Source of the DNA: Cohnella silvisoli
GTDB lineage: Bacteria; Bacillota; Bacilli; Paenibacillales; Paenibacillaceae
NCBI RefSeq assembly: GCF_021190915.1
Contig: NZ_JAIOAP010000025.1
Location: 1-64,000, forward strand
Direction of reading: 5' to 3'
DNA: 64,000 nucleotides
The notes below the pieces were generated by a model. That model searched no databases, was not told where the DNA came from, and worked only from the letters and a program-made list of their open reading frames with translations. Each line of letters opens with the position of its first letter. The stretch's first letter is position 1. The translations under genes were made by a program, and so were the position numbers. Below are positions 1 through 9,118 of this stretch, piece by piece.

Positions 1-147
1 TGCAAAAGTGTTGCTTACTGAACCCTACCGTTAGATTTCCGCTGCCAGCAGCGAAAGCAAGTAGCCAACCTATTTGCTTGCAGAAAGTACCGGTATGGCT
101 GGTAAGAAACCCCTACTTCTTAGCGAATAAGTAGGGGAGGTTCATGT
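1..147 (+). mobile_element. probable right end of an IS200/IS605-type element
   Basis: A perfect 9-bp stem CCCCTACTT (110-118) and AAGTAGGGG (129-137) with a 10-nt loop is followed by AGGTTCA. This arrangement, a stop codon then a CCCC...GGGG hairpin then GAGGTTCA, resembles the right ends of IS605-family elements just downstream of tnpB, where the 3' part of the guide (omega) RNA also lies. Short open stretches run into it from the left edge (stops at about 106 and 138), but no TnpB motif is visible in them, so the transposase itself would lie outside the window. A plain hairpin is the alternative; there is no T-run. Confidence 0.45.
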
Positions 148-215
148 ATATAAGTCTTAAAAAAGAAAATAGTATTTATAGTGAAAAGCAGTTTAGATAA
201 GGGAGAATCTGAATC

Positions 216-773
216 TTGGACGACAGAGAATTTGATAAAGTATTCGCGATTATGAAGGCTTCATTTCCTGCAAGTGAACGGAGAACTTATGCCGGACAGA
301 AGGAGTTGCTGTCCGATCCGCACTACCGACTCATTACGGAAACGGATGGCAACAACAATATAAGCGCTTTTCTTGCCGTGTGGGAATTTCCTTCGTTTCG
401 GTTTGTGGAACACATTGCTGTCGATCCAGCCATACGGGGCAGCGGCTTAGGGGGGAAATTAATGACCGCGTATATCGGAGAGTCAATAAAGCCCATTCTA
501 TTGGAAGTGGAACCTCCTGTTACGGACTTAGCACAACGGAGAGTAAACTTTTATGAGCGATTGGGGTTTCATTTCAATCTTTTCGAATATGTGCAGCCTC
601 CTCTTCAGAAAGGGCAGCCTGATTTGCCGCTCAAAATGATGAGTTATCCTCAATCTCTCACTGAAGCGAAGTTTGCCCTTTTTGAAGAAATCTTGTATAC
701 AAAGGTGTATAAAATTACCGGAGCACAGGCGAATTCGGTGTCCGAATCCAATCGTAGAGGGAAATCCAGCTAA
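216..773 (+). CDS. GNAT-family N-acetyltransferase
   Basis: A 185-residue protein with the GNAT acetyl-CoA binding motif: a strand ending HIAVD at about 66-70, then RGSGLGGKL (74-82), matching the R/Q-x-x-G-x-G/A pyrophosphate-binding loop. The YERLGF segment (113-118) is the usual C-terminal GNAT strand-turn. It should transfer an acetyl group from acetyl-CoA to an amine, but the substrate cannot be read from the sequence. The start is TTG with an upstream purine-rich stretch (aagggagaa, 199-207). No better ATG lies upstream, and the next in-frame Met (position 13) would cut into the fold. The gene ends four bases into the convergent VanZ/RDD gene, so the two 3' ends overlap. Confidence 0.85.
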   Translation: MDDREFDKVFAIMKASFPASERRTYAGQKELLSDPHYRLITETDGNNNISAFLAVWEFPSFRFVEHIAVDPAIRGSGLGGKLMTAYIGESIKPILLEVEPPVTDLAQRRVNFYERLGFHFNLFEYVQPPLQKGQPDLPLKMMSYPQSLTEAKFALFEEILYTKVYKITGAQANSVSESNRRGKSS

Positions 774-1933
774 AATACCTGATTGCCGCTTTGATCGGAA
801 TCGCGGTTGACTTTGCCTTCATGTATAAAATTAACGGAAGACGTTTTCTGATTCAACTTGGCCAATGTGATGACGTGATTGGTGCCGCTCTTAGTTTCGT
901 AGAAGGGCCTCCGGTTCCGGTTGAACACGCATCGAAGCAGATTGAAGGCGAGTGCGGCGTAAAACAAGAGTATCGCTAAGGTATACAATCTTAGAAGTGC
1001 CGGGGGCCAATAACTGAACAACGGGACATTCAGCACTCCCGCAGGCAAATAAAGAAGACCGTACCGGATGACAAGCTCACGAACGTTGATACGCTCCCCC
1101 TGTCCCTTCAGACGAATGCGGACGATCCATTTGCCAAAGGTTAGGCCGTTAGTGACATAGGGGACGACTATAAAGTAGCCGACAATTAGCGTTGCATAAC
1201 CATACGGAATCTTGAACACAGCCACAACTGCGAGAACGGGCAAAAGAATAACCCAATCGAGAAGGAAAGCGAGCGATCTGCGAGTATAGCTGATGCGCTT
1301 CTTCGTCAAATCTGTATTTTCGTCCAGCTTGTCGATGCGGGGAAGGAGCACCGACAACCATTCAGCCGCCACAAATCCGATCATGCCGCCGATCGTATTC
1401 ATTAACAGATCGTCCACATCGAATAACCGGTATGGATAATCGAATACCCAGTAAATGCCGGTCACTTGCGTGATTTCAAAGAAAATCGACAAGCCGAAGG
1501 ATGCGAAAAGGCACGTCACCCACCGGAATCGAAAGTAGTACCGTAAGAAGATGCCGAAAGGGATGAAGAGAATAACATTGAACAGCACTTGCAGAAACGC
1601 CCGCTCTTTCAGAAGATGCAAGTAGGTGGAGGGGCTTTCTGGTTTGACGCCGGTTTCCCTTATGATATCATCGATGAAATGGAACGGAACCAACTGCATG
1701 TAAGAGGAAACGTTCGGCGGATCGTTGTGTAACGTCGCGGGCAGCGGAAGAATGACCAGAAACAACGCATTCATCAAGTACAGAAGAAACAGATAAAGCA
1801 GAAAACTCCGGTACTTATTAATATATCCGTGCCTCCGGTACTGTACGATCAGAAACGGCAAAGTAAATAGTGCCGCCGCAATCGGAAACGATAGGAACGC
1901 ATACGAAATCGGAAAAAGATAAGACTCGAACAT
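770..1933 (-). CDS. VanZ-like and RDD domain membrane protein
   Basis: A 387-residue polytopic membrane protein with two recognisable parts. The N-terminal half (about 1-200) has the VanZ-like pattern: helices, then IFFEITQ and the conserved FDVDDLLMNTIGG stretch. The C-terminal half (about 212-335) has the RDD pattern: RRSLAFLLDW at the start of a helix and GLTFGKWIVRIRL after the second helix. VanZ-like proteins are linked to low-level glycopeptide resistance in some Gram-positives and RDD proteins to small-molecule or ion transport, but neither biochemical role is firm, and this fusion should be called a membrane protein of unknown function. It is monocistronic and convergent with the acetyltransferase. 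Confidence 0.8.
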   Translation of the reverse strand: MFESYLFPISYAFLSFPIAAALFTLPFLIVQYRRHGYINKYRSFLLYLFLLYLMNALFLVILPLPATLHNDPPNVSSYMQLVPFHFIDDIIRETGVKPESPSTYLHLLKERAFLQVLFNVILFIPFGIFLRYYFRFRWVTCLFASFGLSIFFEITQVTGIYWVFDYPYRLFDVDDLLMNTIGGMIGFVAAEWLSVLLPRIDKLDENTDLTKKRISYTRRSLAFLLDWVILLPVLAVVAVFKIPYGYATLIVGYFIVVPYVTNGLTFGKWIVRIRLKGQGERINVRELVIRYGLLYLPAGVLNVPLFSYWPPALLRLYTLAILLFYAALAFNLLRCVFNRNRRPFYETKSGTNHVITLAKLNQKTSSVNFIHEGKVNRDSDQSGNQVF

Positions 1934-2083
1934 AAAAAATACCTGCCTTTACTTGAACCTGTGAAGGGAATGAAATTAGTCGAGAACCTTGAGATATCGT
2001 AACCCATGAAATGGACCGGCACAATCGACTCGGGTTCAATTTCGGCCTCGACTAAAGTCTGGCATTAGAATTAAATAATATTC

Positions 2084-2113
2084 TTGACAGAAGAAAACAG
2101 TATTTTGTATGAT
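2084..2113 (+). promoter_or_regulatory. sigma-A type promoter for the esterase gene
   Basis: A perfect -35 TTGACA (2084-2089) and -10 TATGAT (2108-2113) are separated by 18 bp. Transcription should begin near 2120. The palindrome at 2128-2143 falls just downstream of that point, the usual place for a repressor operator. Confidence 0.8.
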
Positions 2114-2127
2114 ACATATATCAGTTA

Positions 2128-2143
2128 AGTTAAAGCTTTAACT
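2128..2143. promoter_or_regulatory. 16-bp palindromic operator, copy 1
   Basis: AGTTAAAGCTTTAACT is a perfect 16-bp palindrome about 8-24 bases downstream of the predicted transcription start. An identical sequence occurs at 3625-3640. The symmetry and length suit a LacI-family repressor, and the LacI-type gene at 23595 is a candidate partner (inference). Confidence 0.75.
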
Positions 2144-2186
2144 AAGTGGATGAAAATTTCCACTAATATTTTAGGAGTGACTAGCT

Positions 2187-3578
2187 GTGAAATCAAAGAT
2201 ACTTGTAGAAGAGCCAATTCCGTACCGCGTATTCCAGAGGGACTCGGACAATAGGGCATCAATTCCATTTTCGCTCAGCATTTTGGAGGCGATTCAAGGG
2301 AGGTTGGAAGTCCGCTCGTCCGCCACATCATGGAAAACCGTCGGGATAATTGAGCGCCAGATTGGGCAATTTTCAGGTTTCATCGAGAGCGTCCCCATTG
2401 GACAGCATAACTTGAGTGCGCGGATTGTCAGTGAACAAGCGGATGAAGTTTTAGCTGAAATCTTGATTGGACCGATATTTGTCGGAGATTTATGGCTCTT
2501 GGCAGGGCAATCGAATATGGAAGGCTGCGGTAAACTGATTGACGTGGATGAGCCGCAGCCGGGAGTCAGTTGCTTTTACTTCGGAGACCGCTGGGACTTG
2601 GCTGTTGAACCGTTAAGCTGGCAATTAGAATCTGACGATCCGGTTCATAGGGGCAATACGGGTAACAGGGAACAACAAATCCAAGAGATTCGCAGAAATC
2701 GGGTACTGGGCAGCGGGCTTGGACTTGCTTTCGGCAAGCATCTGCTTCGCGAGACCGGTATTCCCGTGGGGCTCATTATGGTTGCGCAAGGTGCAACTTC
2801 AATGGCGCAATGGGATCCGGCACTCGCCCATCTAGGCGGAGGCTCGTTGTACGGTTCGATGCTGCGCGTCGTGCAAGCCGTCGGTGGCAGGGTGAAGGGA
2901 TGCTTGTGGTATCAGGGCGAAAGTGATACGACAAGCGACGAAGCGCCCTTTTATTACGATCGATTCGGAAATTTCGTGCAGAGCCTCCGCCGGGACTTGA
3001 ACGATTCCAGCCTGCCTTTTATTTACGCCCAGTTAGGGCCCGTCATGATAACGCTTGGGACGGTTCCGGCTTGGCCGGAAGAGAGCCAATGGAACAGAAT
3101 TCAGCACGAGCAACTCCGAATGGAGAGCGAGCTCGAGAATATGTACCTCGTGCCGACGATCGATGCCAAGTTAGATGATTTCATTCATTTGTCAACGGAT
3201 TCGTTGCGCGAGATCGGCAAGAGAATGGCTTGGGCTGCACTTGCAAGCGCTTACGATCGACCTGTAGCTCAAACCGGACCCCGGCTTTCAAGAACCGTAT
3301 GGAACGATGACAGAACGGAATTACTATTGGATTTTTCGGGGATAAACGGGGCATTCCGGCCGGTAGAGCGACTATTCGGTTTTCTATTGGTTAGCGGTAG
3401 CATACCTCTGCCTCTCGAAGCTCATCTGTCGGAAGATAATCGTCGAATCGTACTTCGCTTGGAAACCCCGGTTCCCGCCGATTGCAGCTTATGCCACGGA
3501 TCGGGACTGAATCCTGTCATTAACGCAAGAGATGAACTGGGATTTCCTTTGGTTGTATTCGGACCTATTGCTGTTTGA
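2187..3578 (+). CDS. sialate O-acetylesterase-like SGNH/SASA esterase
   Basis: A 463-residue protein of the SASA/carbohydrate esterase 6-like group, expected to remove O-acetyl groups from sugars or glycans. Nucleophile block I is LLAGQSNMEG with Ser109. Block with WYQGESD lies at 241-247, as in sialate O-acetylesterases, and the catalytic Asp/His pair is DDFIH with Asp331 and His334. An N-terminal beta domain (1-95) precedes the catalytic core and a beta-rich tail (about 355-463) follows. No signal peptide is visible, so it probably acts inside the cell on imported oligosaccharides. The start is GTG with a TAGGAGTGA site upstream. It follows a strong promoter and an operator palindrome, and precedes the oxidoreductase and mannosidase genes. 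Confidence 0.8.
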   Translation: MKSKILVEEPIPYRVFQRDSDNRASIPFSLSILEAIQGRLEVRSSATSWKTVGIIERQIGQFSGFIESVPIGQHNLSARIVSEQADEVLAEILIGPIFVGDLWLLAGQSNMEGCGKLIDVDEPQPGVSCFYFGDRWDLAVEPLSWQLESDDPVHRGNTGNREQQIQEIRRNRVLGSGLGLAFGKHLLRETGIPVGLIMVAQGATSMAQWDPALAHLGGGSLYGSMLRVVQAVGGRVKGCLWYQGESDTTSDEAPFYYDRFGNFVQSLRRDLNDSSLPFIYAQLGPVMITLGTVPAWPEESQWNRIQHEQLRMESELENMYLVPTIDAKLDDFIHLSTDSLREIGKRMAWAALASAYDRPVAQTGPRLSRTVWNDDRTELLLDFSGINGAFRPVERLFGFLLVSGSIPLPLEAHLSEDNRRIVLRLETPVPADCSLCHGSGLNPVINARDELGFPLVVFGPIAV

Positions 3579-3599
3579 GTAAAAGGAATTTAGCTCTAG

Positions 3600-3624
3600 A
3601 TACAGGCGGAAATTCCGCTTGTAT
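3600..3624 (+). promoter_or_regulatory. inverted repeat/hairpin abutting operator copy 2
   Basis: ATACAGGCGGAA (3600-3611) is followed, after one base, by TTCCGCTTGTAT (3613-3624), its reverse complement except for one G-T pair. In RNA this gives about a 10-bp stem with an AAATT loop, ending exactly where the operator palindrome begins. There is no T-run, so it is either a weak attenuator, an mRNA end-stabiliser, or a second protein site. Confidence 0.55.
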
Positions 3625-3640
3625 AGTTAAAGCTTTAACT
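3625..3640. promoter_or_regulatory. 16-bp palindromic operator, copy 2
   Basis: This is identical in all 16 positions to the palindrome at 2128-2143 and lies 28 bases upstream of the ATG of the oxidoreductase gene. The repetition of the same palindrome before two neighbouring genes is strong evidence of a shared repressor. Confidence 0.75.
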
Positions 3641-3668
3641 AAAATTGAGAATACAAGGAGCTTAAAAT

Positions 3669-4706
3669 ATGAAAGTAAACATCGTTGGTGCAGGAAATAT
3701 TGCTGAGTATCATGCGCGTTCCATTAAGGCGCTTGGACATGAATTGGGCTTGGTGGCTGATTTCAATGAGAAATCAGCGCAAGCATTGGCGGATAAGTAT
3801 GGCTGCCGATGGACAACAAGCACCGATTCGCTGTTGTCGGAACAAGCCGATCTTGTTACCGTTGCCGTACCTAACGCTTACCATTACGATGTCGCTGCGG
3901 CAGCCGTAAAGGCGGGGCACGCCGTATTGTGCGAAAAGCCGATGACGCGTTCGTCCGAGAATTCCAGACAACTGGTCGAGCTTGTCAAACAAACCGGACG
4001 GCCTTTTTTCGTCGGGTATATGAAACGATTGCATCCGACGGTTCAGAAATTTGCTGATTATTCATCGCGAATCGGACAAATGAGAAGCGGCTTGGTCAGA
4101 GTATATCATCCGATGCCGGACGCAAGTTGGCCGATGATTGCGAATCATCTCGCGTTATCTCCGGGATCCCCCATGGACGGCGTGTTTGTTAATTCCGGAA
4201 GTCATATGCTAGATTTGCTGCTCCAATTCGCGGGTCCGGTGAAGAAGGTATTGGCGGCTCGCATGCAATATCATGACGGTTGTTATCCAAAAGTGGATAA
4301 AATGGCCCACGCGCTTCTCGAAATGGAGAATGGAGCGACCGTAACCGTTGAATGCGGTTGGCTTTCGTTGTTCGGGGTCGGCAGAAGGGAAAACGGTTGG
4401 GACGAACTCATTGAACTTCGCGGCGATGAGGGATTGGCCACTCTTCATACGACCTGGTGGGAGCGACCGCAATTCGAATCGCCGGTAGCCGAATTGTGGG
4501 ATGAATCTCTCAAAGCGAAAGAATCGTTCAATGCGGGAATGGTCGATAATTTTCAAGAAGAATATCGCTTGATCGAAAAAGCTTTGTCAGGGGAAAGCGT
4601 TCCGCTTGCAACGGTTGAAGAAGCTTTCGCCGTAGATCAATTAATCGACGATATCTTTGCGGCGGCAGGAATTCATAGTCAGAAGGAAGGAGTTGTTACC
4701 CAATGA
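3669..4706 (+). CDS. Gfo/Idh/MocA-family NAD(P)-dependent oxidoreductase
   Basis: A 345-residue cytosolic protein with an N-terminal Rossmann fold (GAGNIAEYH at 7-15) and the family's catalytic EKP motif (Glu89-Lys90-Pro91), followed by the alpha/beta substrate domain. The family oxidises or reduces hydroxyl groups of sugars, inositols and sugar derivatives, and the exact substrate is not evident. RBS AAGGAG is at about 3655-3660. The stop overlaps the start of the mannosidase gene in an ATGA junction, so the two are translationally coupled. Together with the preceding esterase and the later zinc dehydrogenase it suggests intracellular conversion of a modified sugar. Confidence 0.85.
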   Translation: MKVNIVGAGNIAEYHARSIKALGHELGLVADFNEKSAQALADKYGCRWTTSTDSLLSEQADLVTVAVPNAYHYDVAAAAVKAGHAVLCEKPMTRSSENSRQLVELVKQTGRPFFVGYMKRLHPTVQKFADYSSRIGQMRSGLVRVYHPMPDASWPMIANHLALSPGSPMDGVFVNSGSHMLDLLLQFAGPVKKVLAARMQYHDGCYPKVDKMAHALLEMENGATVTVECGWLSLFGVGRRENGWDELIELRGDEGLATLHTTWWERPQFESPVAELWDESLKAKESFNAGMVDNFQEEYRLIEKALSGESVPLATVEEAFAVDQLIDDIFAAAGIHSQKEGVVTQ

Positions 4707-7700
4707 ATATGAGCCGCAAAACGGAAAAGCTTGAATGGAGGGAAGAACTCGGGCGTATCAGAGAAGCGCTGCAAGCCAAATATAAGGCGCTGCAGGATGC
4801 ATTCAAATTGAATACGTGGCGGACAACGACGGGTGAAATGACCCCTCAGCAAGCATTAGATGCTTACACGGACTGGCAGGAGCATTCTCTGGTCTATGCA
4901 TGGTCGCCGCGGGACGGCGCCCGGATGTTCTATAACCGTATAGAGGTGCCAGCCGAGTATATGGGTATCCCGCTGCTGTCTTCTAATGTCGGCTTCGAGC
5001 TTTGGATGAACACTGGCGCAACGGTTTATGTGAATGGAGAGCTTTCATACCAGGTCGATTATTGGGCAGATACGCAGGTCGTGCCGATCGAGTTATCGAA
5101 GGCGGCAAACGGAAACGATATTTTCCATATTTTTATTCAATGCAAGCAAGGCGATGGATTCGGATTTTTCCCGTTGGCGGAAATTCGTATCGCTGCGCTT
5201 GACGAATGGATTTTTCAATTGGATACGCTGAATGAGGAATTGGGGTTCGTGCAATTTCTGATCGAGAACGGAGACATGGTGGAAGAGACTATTGCCGATT
5301 CGCTGCATGAGGCGCTGGAGGCGTTCGATTATGGCGCGTTGGCGGACAATCGCTGGGACCGTGTCGCATCGGACATGCAGCATATTCGGTCAAGGTTGGC
5401 CCATGTTCGGCCTTATGCCAAGGCGTACAAGGTTCATCTCGTTGCGCATGCCCACATCGATATGAACTGGCTATGGCCATGGAGCGAAACGGAGAACCTG
5501 ATCGTCCGCGACTTCGAAGCGATGCTCGGAATTATGGAAGACTTCCCTCAAGTCTGCTTCTCGCACAGTCAAGCAGCAACGTACCGGGTCGTTCAGGAAC
5601 GGTATCCTGAGCTTTGGGAGCGCGTGAAGCGTCAAGTCGATCGGGGCGTCTGGGATGTGACGGCTGCCACTTGGGTAGAAGGCGATTTGAACATGTCGGG
5701 TTACGAGTCGTTGATTCGCCAGTTCATTCTTGGGAAGTCGTACGTACGGGAACAGCTCGGCGTCGATCCGGTCGTCTGCTGGGAGCCGGACACGTTCGGA
5801 CACCCGGCAACGATGCCGCATGTGCTGGCCAGAGCGGGCATTAAGTACTATTACCACAGCAGGGCCGGCCGGGGGATTCCTATCTTCTGGTGGGAAGGGT
5901 CGGAGGGTTCCCGTATTCTCGTCTATAACGAGCCCAGCTCGACCGGTTACATGGGCAGGATCTTCGCTACGCGGATCGTACCCGGATTGACGGAGATAAC
6001 GCGAAAATACGGGTTAAAAACGGATATGTACGTTTACGGCATAGGCGATCATGGGGGAGGAGCAACGCGTCAGGATGTGCTGAGAGCGATCAGGTTGGAT
6101 GAAAGCCCGTTGCTTCCCCGGTTTGTTTTCAGCAAAACCGTCGATTTTTACGAGGAGCTTGAACAATCCGGCGTCCATTTTCCCGTCATTCAGGGTGAAC
6201 TTAACCCGATGTTCACGGGGTGTTACACGAGCCACGGGGATATCAAGAAAGCGAACCGCCGAACGGAGCATGCTCTCGTGCAAGCGGAAACGCTTTCGTC
6301 GATTGCAGATATTTACATGCTATCTCAAGGAGAGGTTCCGGCTGAAGGAGAGAGCGGCGGCCAAGTCGCGGAGCAGATTCGAGAATCTTGGCAACGGCAA
6401 TGCTTTAACCAATTCCATGATATAGTGTGCGGCTGCTCAATCCGATCCACCTATACCGAAGCCGTGCCGGCTGCCGCCCAAGCAGAGAAAACGGCTGACC
6501 TAGCCAGCGGCCGAATTATTCGGCAGTTACACCCTGCTCCAGCATCGTCGGATCAAGCGAATTCCAATGGGAGCAACGGACAATCAATCATCGTAGTTTA
6601 TAATACTCTGTCATGGGATCGCACCGATGCGGTTGTATTGAGACGAGCGGATTATCCTGGCGCGGAGCATTGGCGGGACGGCGATTGGCTTGAGGATGAA
6701 GAAGGCGGGCGCGCCGAGATTCAATGTGCGGGTGACGAAATCGTATTCGTGGCGAAGAGAGTCCCCGCGAACGGGTTTACGACGTATCGTTACCGGGGGG
6801 CATCCGATCAATCGGAGAAAGATCCGGGTACCGCGGTTCAATTGTCGCATTACGGAAACCCGGTATTGGAAATCGGCCGTTATCGAATGGAAATCGACCA
6901 TGAGTCCGGAAGTATCATCAGCTTGGCGGATAGATCGATTGGCAAGCATTATAGTTACCCGCTGGAATGGACGGATCGATATCCGAAAGGAAAACTGAAT
7001 TTGTTCGAAATTCAATATGAAGCGCCGCATGGCATGTCCGCATGGACGATAGGCACGATTTCCAAGACGAAACGGTTATTCGAAGGGGCAACCGTTCGCG
7101 TACTTCACCAGGGTCCGGTATTTCAATCGGCGGAAGTGGTGCATCGGTTCAATGAATCGGAAATACGGCAGGAAATTCGCGTTTACCGGGAACTGAGCCG
7201 TATCGATTTTCCGACTACGGTCGACTGGCAGGAGCAAGGTTCAGGGTCACAAGACGCTCCTATGTTAAAGGTGTTGTTTACGCCGCACGTCATGGCTTCA
7301 GAACATACTTACAATATTCCGTTCGGTACGATCGGACGCCCGGCGGACGGTGCGGAAGCGCCTGCTCTGCACTGGATTGATGTTTCCGAATCGGACAAAG
7401 AGAACGGTTATGGGATGACATTGCTCAATAATGGAAAATACGGGCATTCGATTCAAGGTCATACTATGGCCATGACGCTGATCCGCAGCTCCTATGAACC
7501 GGATAACGCAGCGGATGTTGGACGGCATGATTTTACTTATTCCATCTATCCTCATTCCGGAGACTGGAGGGAAGCGCATTCCGAAAGAATGGGGTGGGAG
7601 CTTAACCAGCCTATGAAAGCGGATCTGCTTCCCGCGGAGAGCGAAACGAAAGTTGCGTCGTTCTGCGCGTTGCGTGTAGAGGAACTGACTCCGGATGGCT

Positions 7701-7966
7701 GGGTGAATGCGCAAGGTACGATCGTCACCGCCTTCAAACCATCCGAGAAGGCCGAAGGATGTATCGGGAAGACGATTCGACTCGTTCAGATGCACGGCAG
7801 CGCGTCCCGTTTACGAATTTGGATGCCGCTTCCAATTACGGCTGTTGAAGAGGTCAATCTGTTGGAGGACCCGATTCGGACTATTGGGCGAGGCAAGGGA
7901 AACATCATGGAAATAGGCGTAATGAAGGAAGGGGAAATTCGAACGTTTTGTCTGCATTTTCAATAA
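4703..7966 (+). CDS. GH38 family alpha-mannosidase
   Basis: A 1087-residue glycoside hydrolase of family 38, predicted to cleave alpha-mannosidic linkages. Zinc-site block HAHIDMNWLW has His249 and Asp253 of the H-x-D/N type. WEPDTFGHP contains the likely nucleophile Asp363. NQFHDIVCGCSI, typical of GH38 Mans-domain ends, lies near 570-580. An N-terminal beta-sandwich occupies about 1-230 and the C-terminal third is the GH38 beta domain. There is no signal peptide, so the substrate is probably imported oligosaccharide. It overlaps the oxidoreductase gene by ATGA and is followed 47 bp later by the dehydrogenase gene. Length is typical for bacterial GH38 enzymes. Confidence 0.92.
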   Translation: MNMSRKTEKLEWREELGRIREALQAKYKALQDAFKLNTWRTTTGEMTPQQALDAYTDWQEHSLVYAWSPRDGARMFYNRIEVPAEYMGIPLLSSNVGFELWMNTGATVYVNGELSYQVDYWADTQVVPIELSKAANGNDIFHIFIQCKQGDGFGFFPLAEIRIAALDEWIFQLDTLNEELGFVQFLIENGDMVEETIADSLHEALEAFDYGALADNRWDRVASDMQHIRSRLAHVRPYAKAYKVHLVAHAHIDMNWLWPWSETENLIVRDFEAMLGIMEDFPQVCFSHSQAATYRVVQERYPELWERVKRQVDRGVWDVTAATWVEGDLNMSGYESLIRQFILGKSYVREQLGVDPVVCWEPDTFGHPATMPHVLARAGIKYYYHSRAGRGIPIFWWEGSEGSRILVYNEPSSTGYMGRIFATRIVPGLTEITRKYGLKTDMYVYGIGDHGGGATRQDVLRAIRLDESPLLPRFVFSKTVDFYEELEQSGVHFPVIQGELNPMFTGCYTSHGDIKKANRRTEHALVQAETLSSIADIYMLSQGEVPAEGESGGQVAEQIRESWQRQCFNQFHDIVCGCSIRSTYTEAVPAAAQAEKTADLASGRIIRQLHPAPASSDQANSNGSNGQSIIVVYNTLSWDRTDAVVLRRADYPGAEHWRDGDWLEDEEGGRAEIQCAGDEIVFVAKRVPANGFTTYRYRGASDQSEKDPGTAVQLSHYGNPVLEIGRYRMEIDHESGSIISLADRSIGKHYSYPLEWTDRYPKGKLNLFEIQYEAPHGMSAWTIGTISKTKRLFEGATVRVLHQGPVFQSAEVVHRFNESEIRQEIRVYRELSRIDFPTTVDWQEQGSGSQDAPMLKVLFTPHVMASEHTYNIPFGTIGRPADGAEAPALHWIDVSESDKENGYGMTLLNNGKYGHSIQGHTMAMTLIRSSYEPDNAADVGRHDFTYSIYPHSGDWREAHSERMGWELNQPMKADLLPAESETKVASFCALRVEELTPDGWVNAQGTIVTAFKPSEKAEGCIGKTIRLVQMHGSASRLRIWMPLPITAVEEVNLLEDPIRTIGRGKGNIMEIGVMKEGEIRTFCLHFQ

Positions 7967-8013
7967 TGAATAGATTCTAAATACATCAACTAGAAACGAA
8001 TAGGAGTGTTCCT

Positions 8014-9048
8014 ATGCACTATCAAAGCGCTTATTTGAAATCACCCTGGAAATGCGAGCTTCGTACACTTGAACTTCCCGATTTTCTTCCTGATGCTCAT
8101 GTGCTTATTCGGGTTGAGGCTTGCGGCATTTGTGGCACGGATTTGAGCCATGCGGAGGATAAGCTGGACGATTGGCAGCCGTTCGGTCACGAAATCGCGG
8201 GTGTAATCGAACGATTAGGCTCGCAATGCGACGGCCTGCATGTCGGTGATACCGTCGTTCTGGAGTCATCGGGATTTTGCGGCCGGTGCGATTCATGCCG
8301 TGACGGCAGAGTGGATTTGTGCAATAAAGCCCCTAACTTCTGGAAAGCAGGACCTTCCTTGGGTTTCAGCGAGTATATGATTGCTCCCGCATGCTGCGTA
8401 GTCCGTTATGACGGCCTGACACCGGAAGCGGCCAGCTTGGCGGAACCGGCGGGAGTCGCGTACGACATGATCAAAACTGCGGATATTCGGCATGGCGACA
8501 AGGTTTGTCTCATTGGACCGGGGCCCATCGGATTAATGGCTATTCCCATGGCGCTAAAAAGCGGCGCAGACGAAGTGGTTTGCATTGGGCGCACAAGAAA
8601 CAGCAAAAGGTTGGAGGCGGCTGAGAAGCTGGGAGCAAAGGTGGTCGCAAGCGACCTAGCTCTGTCAGCTCACACGGAGCTTCACCACCAGTTTGATCGG
8701 GTGCTAGTTACCGCTCCAGTTCAGATTATTCCGCAAGCCCTTTCCTTGTTGGCTTACGGGGGAGTTCTCTCCTATATCGGAATCGGAACCGGTGACGGGA
8801 CGATACAATTCGATGCGAATGACTTTCACTACCGGAAGCTTCAGCTTAGGGGCAGCTTTGCCAGTCCCGCGCTCTATTATCCAATTGTATTGAAGATGTT
8901 GAAGAATGGAACCATTTCTGCGGATACGATCATTTCCCACCGCATTCCGCTTCGCGATATCGGGCAAGCGATGACCCTATGCAAAGAGGATAAGGGACAG
9001 ACCATCAAGGTGGTGATTACAACCGAAAATATTGCCCCACAGGTGTAG
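8014..9048 (+). CDS. zinc-dependent medium-chain dehydrogenase
   Basis: A 344-residue alcohol/polyol dehydrogenase of the MDR superfamily. The catalytic zinc ligands are visible as Cys40 (ACGICGTD) and His59-Glu60 (FGHEIAGV). Structural zinc ligands are Cys89, Cys92, Cys95 and Cys103. A nucleotide-binding GPGPIG loop lies near 168-173. The family oxidises secondary alcohols such as sorbitol, threonine or sugar alcohols with NAD(P). Its place after the mannosidase suggests it handles the freed sugar or its reduced form (inference). RBS AGGAG stands at about 8001-8006. A 70-bp gap without a clear terminator separates it from the transporter operon. Confidence 0.88.
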   Translation: MHYQSAYLKSPWKCELRTLELPDFLPDAHVLIRVEACGICGTDLSHAEDKLDDWQPFGHEIAGVIERLGSQCDGLHVGDTVVLESSGFCGRCDSCRDGRVDLCNKAPNFWKAGPSLGFSEYMIAPACCVVRYDGLTPEAASLAEPAGVAYDMIKTADIRHGDKVCLIGPGPIGLMAIPMALKSGADEVVCIGRTRNSKRLEAAEKLGAKVVASDLALSAHTELHHQFDRVLVTAPVQIIPQALSLLAYGGVLSYIGIGTGDGTIQFDANDFHYRKLQLRGSFASPALYYPIVLKMLKNGTISADTIISHRIPLRDIGQAMTLCKEDKGQTIKVVITTENIAPQV

Positions 9049-9118
9049 AAGAGCATCGAACGGCAGCTGATCTGCACAATTACTGTATTGGCACCATTTT
9101 CGGAAAGGGGGATGAAGC

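Noticed and set aside
5471..5857. 128-residue minus-strand ORF inside the mannosidase gene
   Set aside because: It is a shadow of GH38 coding sequence, with no ribosome site and Arg/His-rich composition typical of antisense frames.
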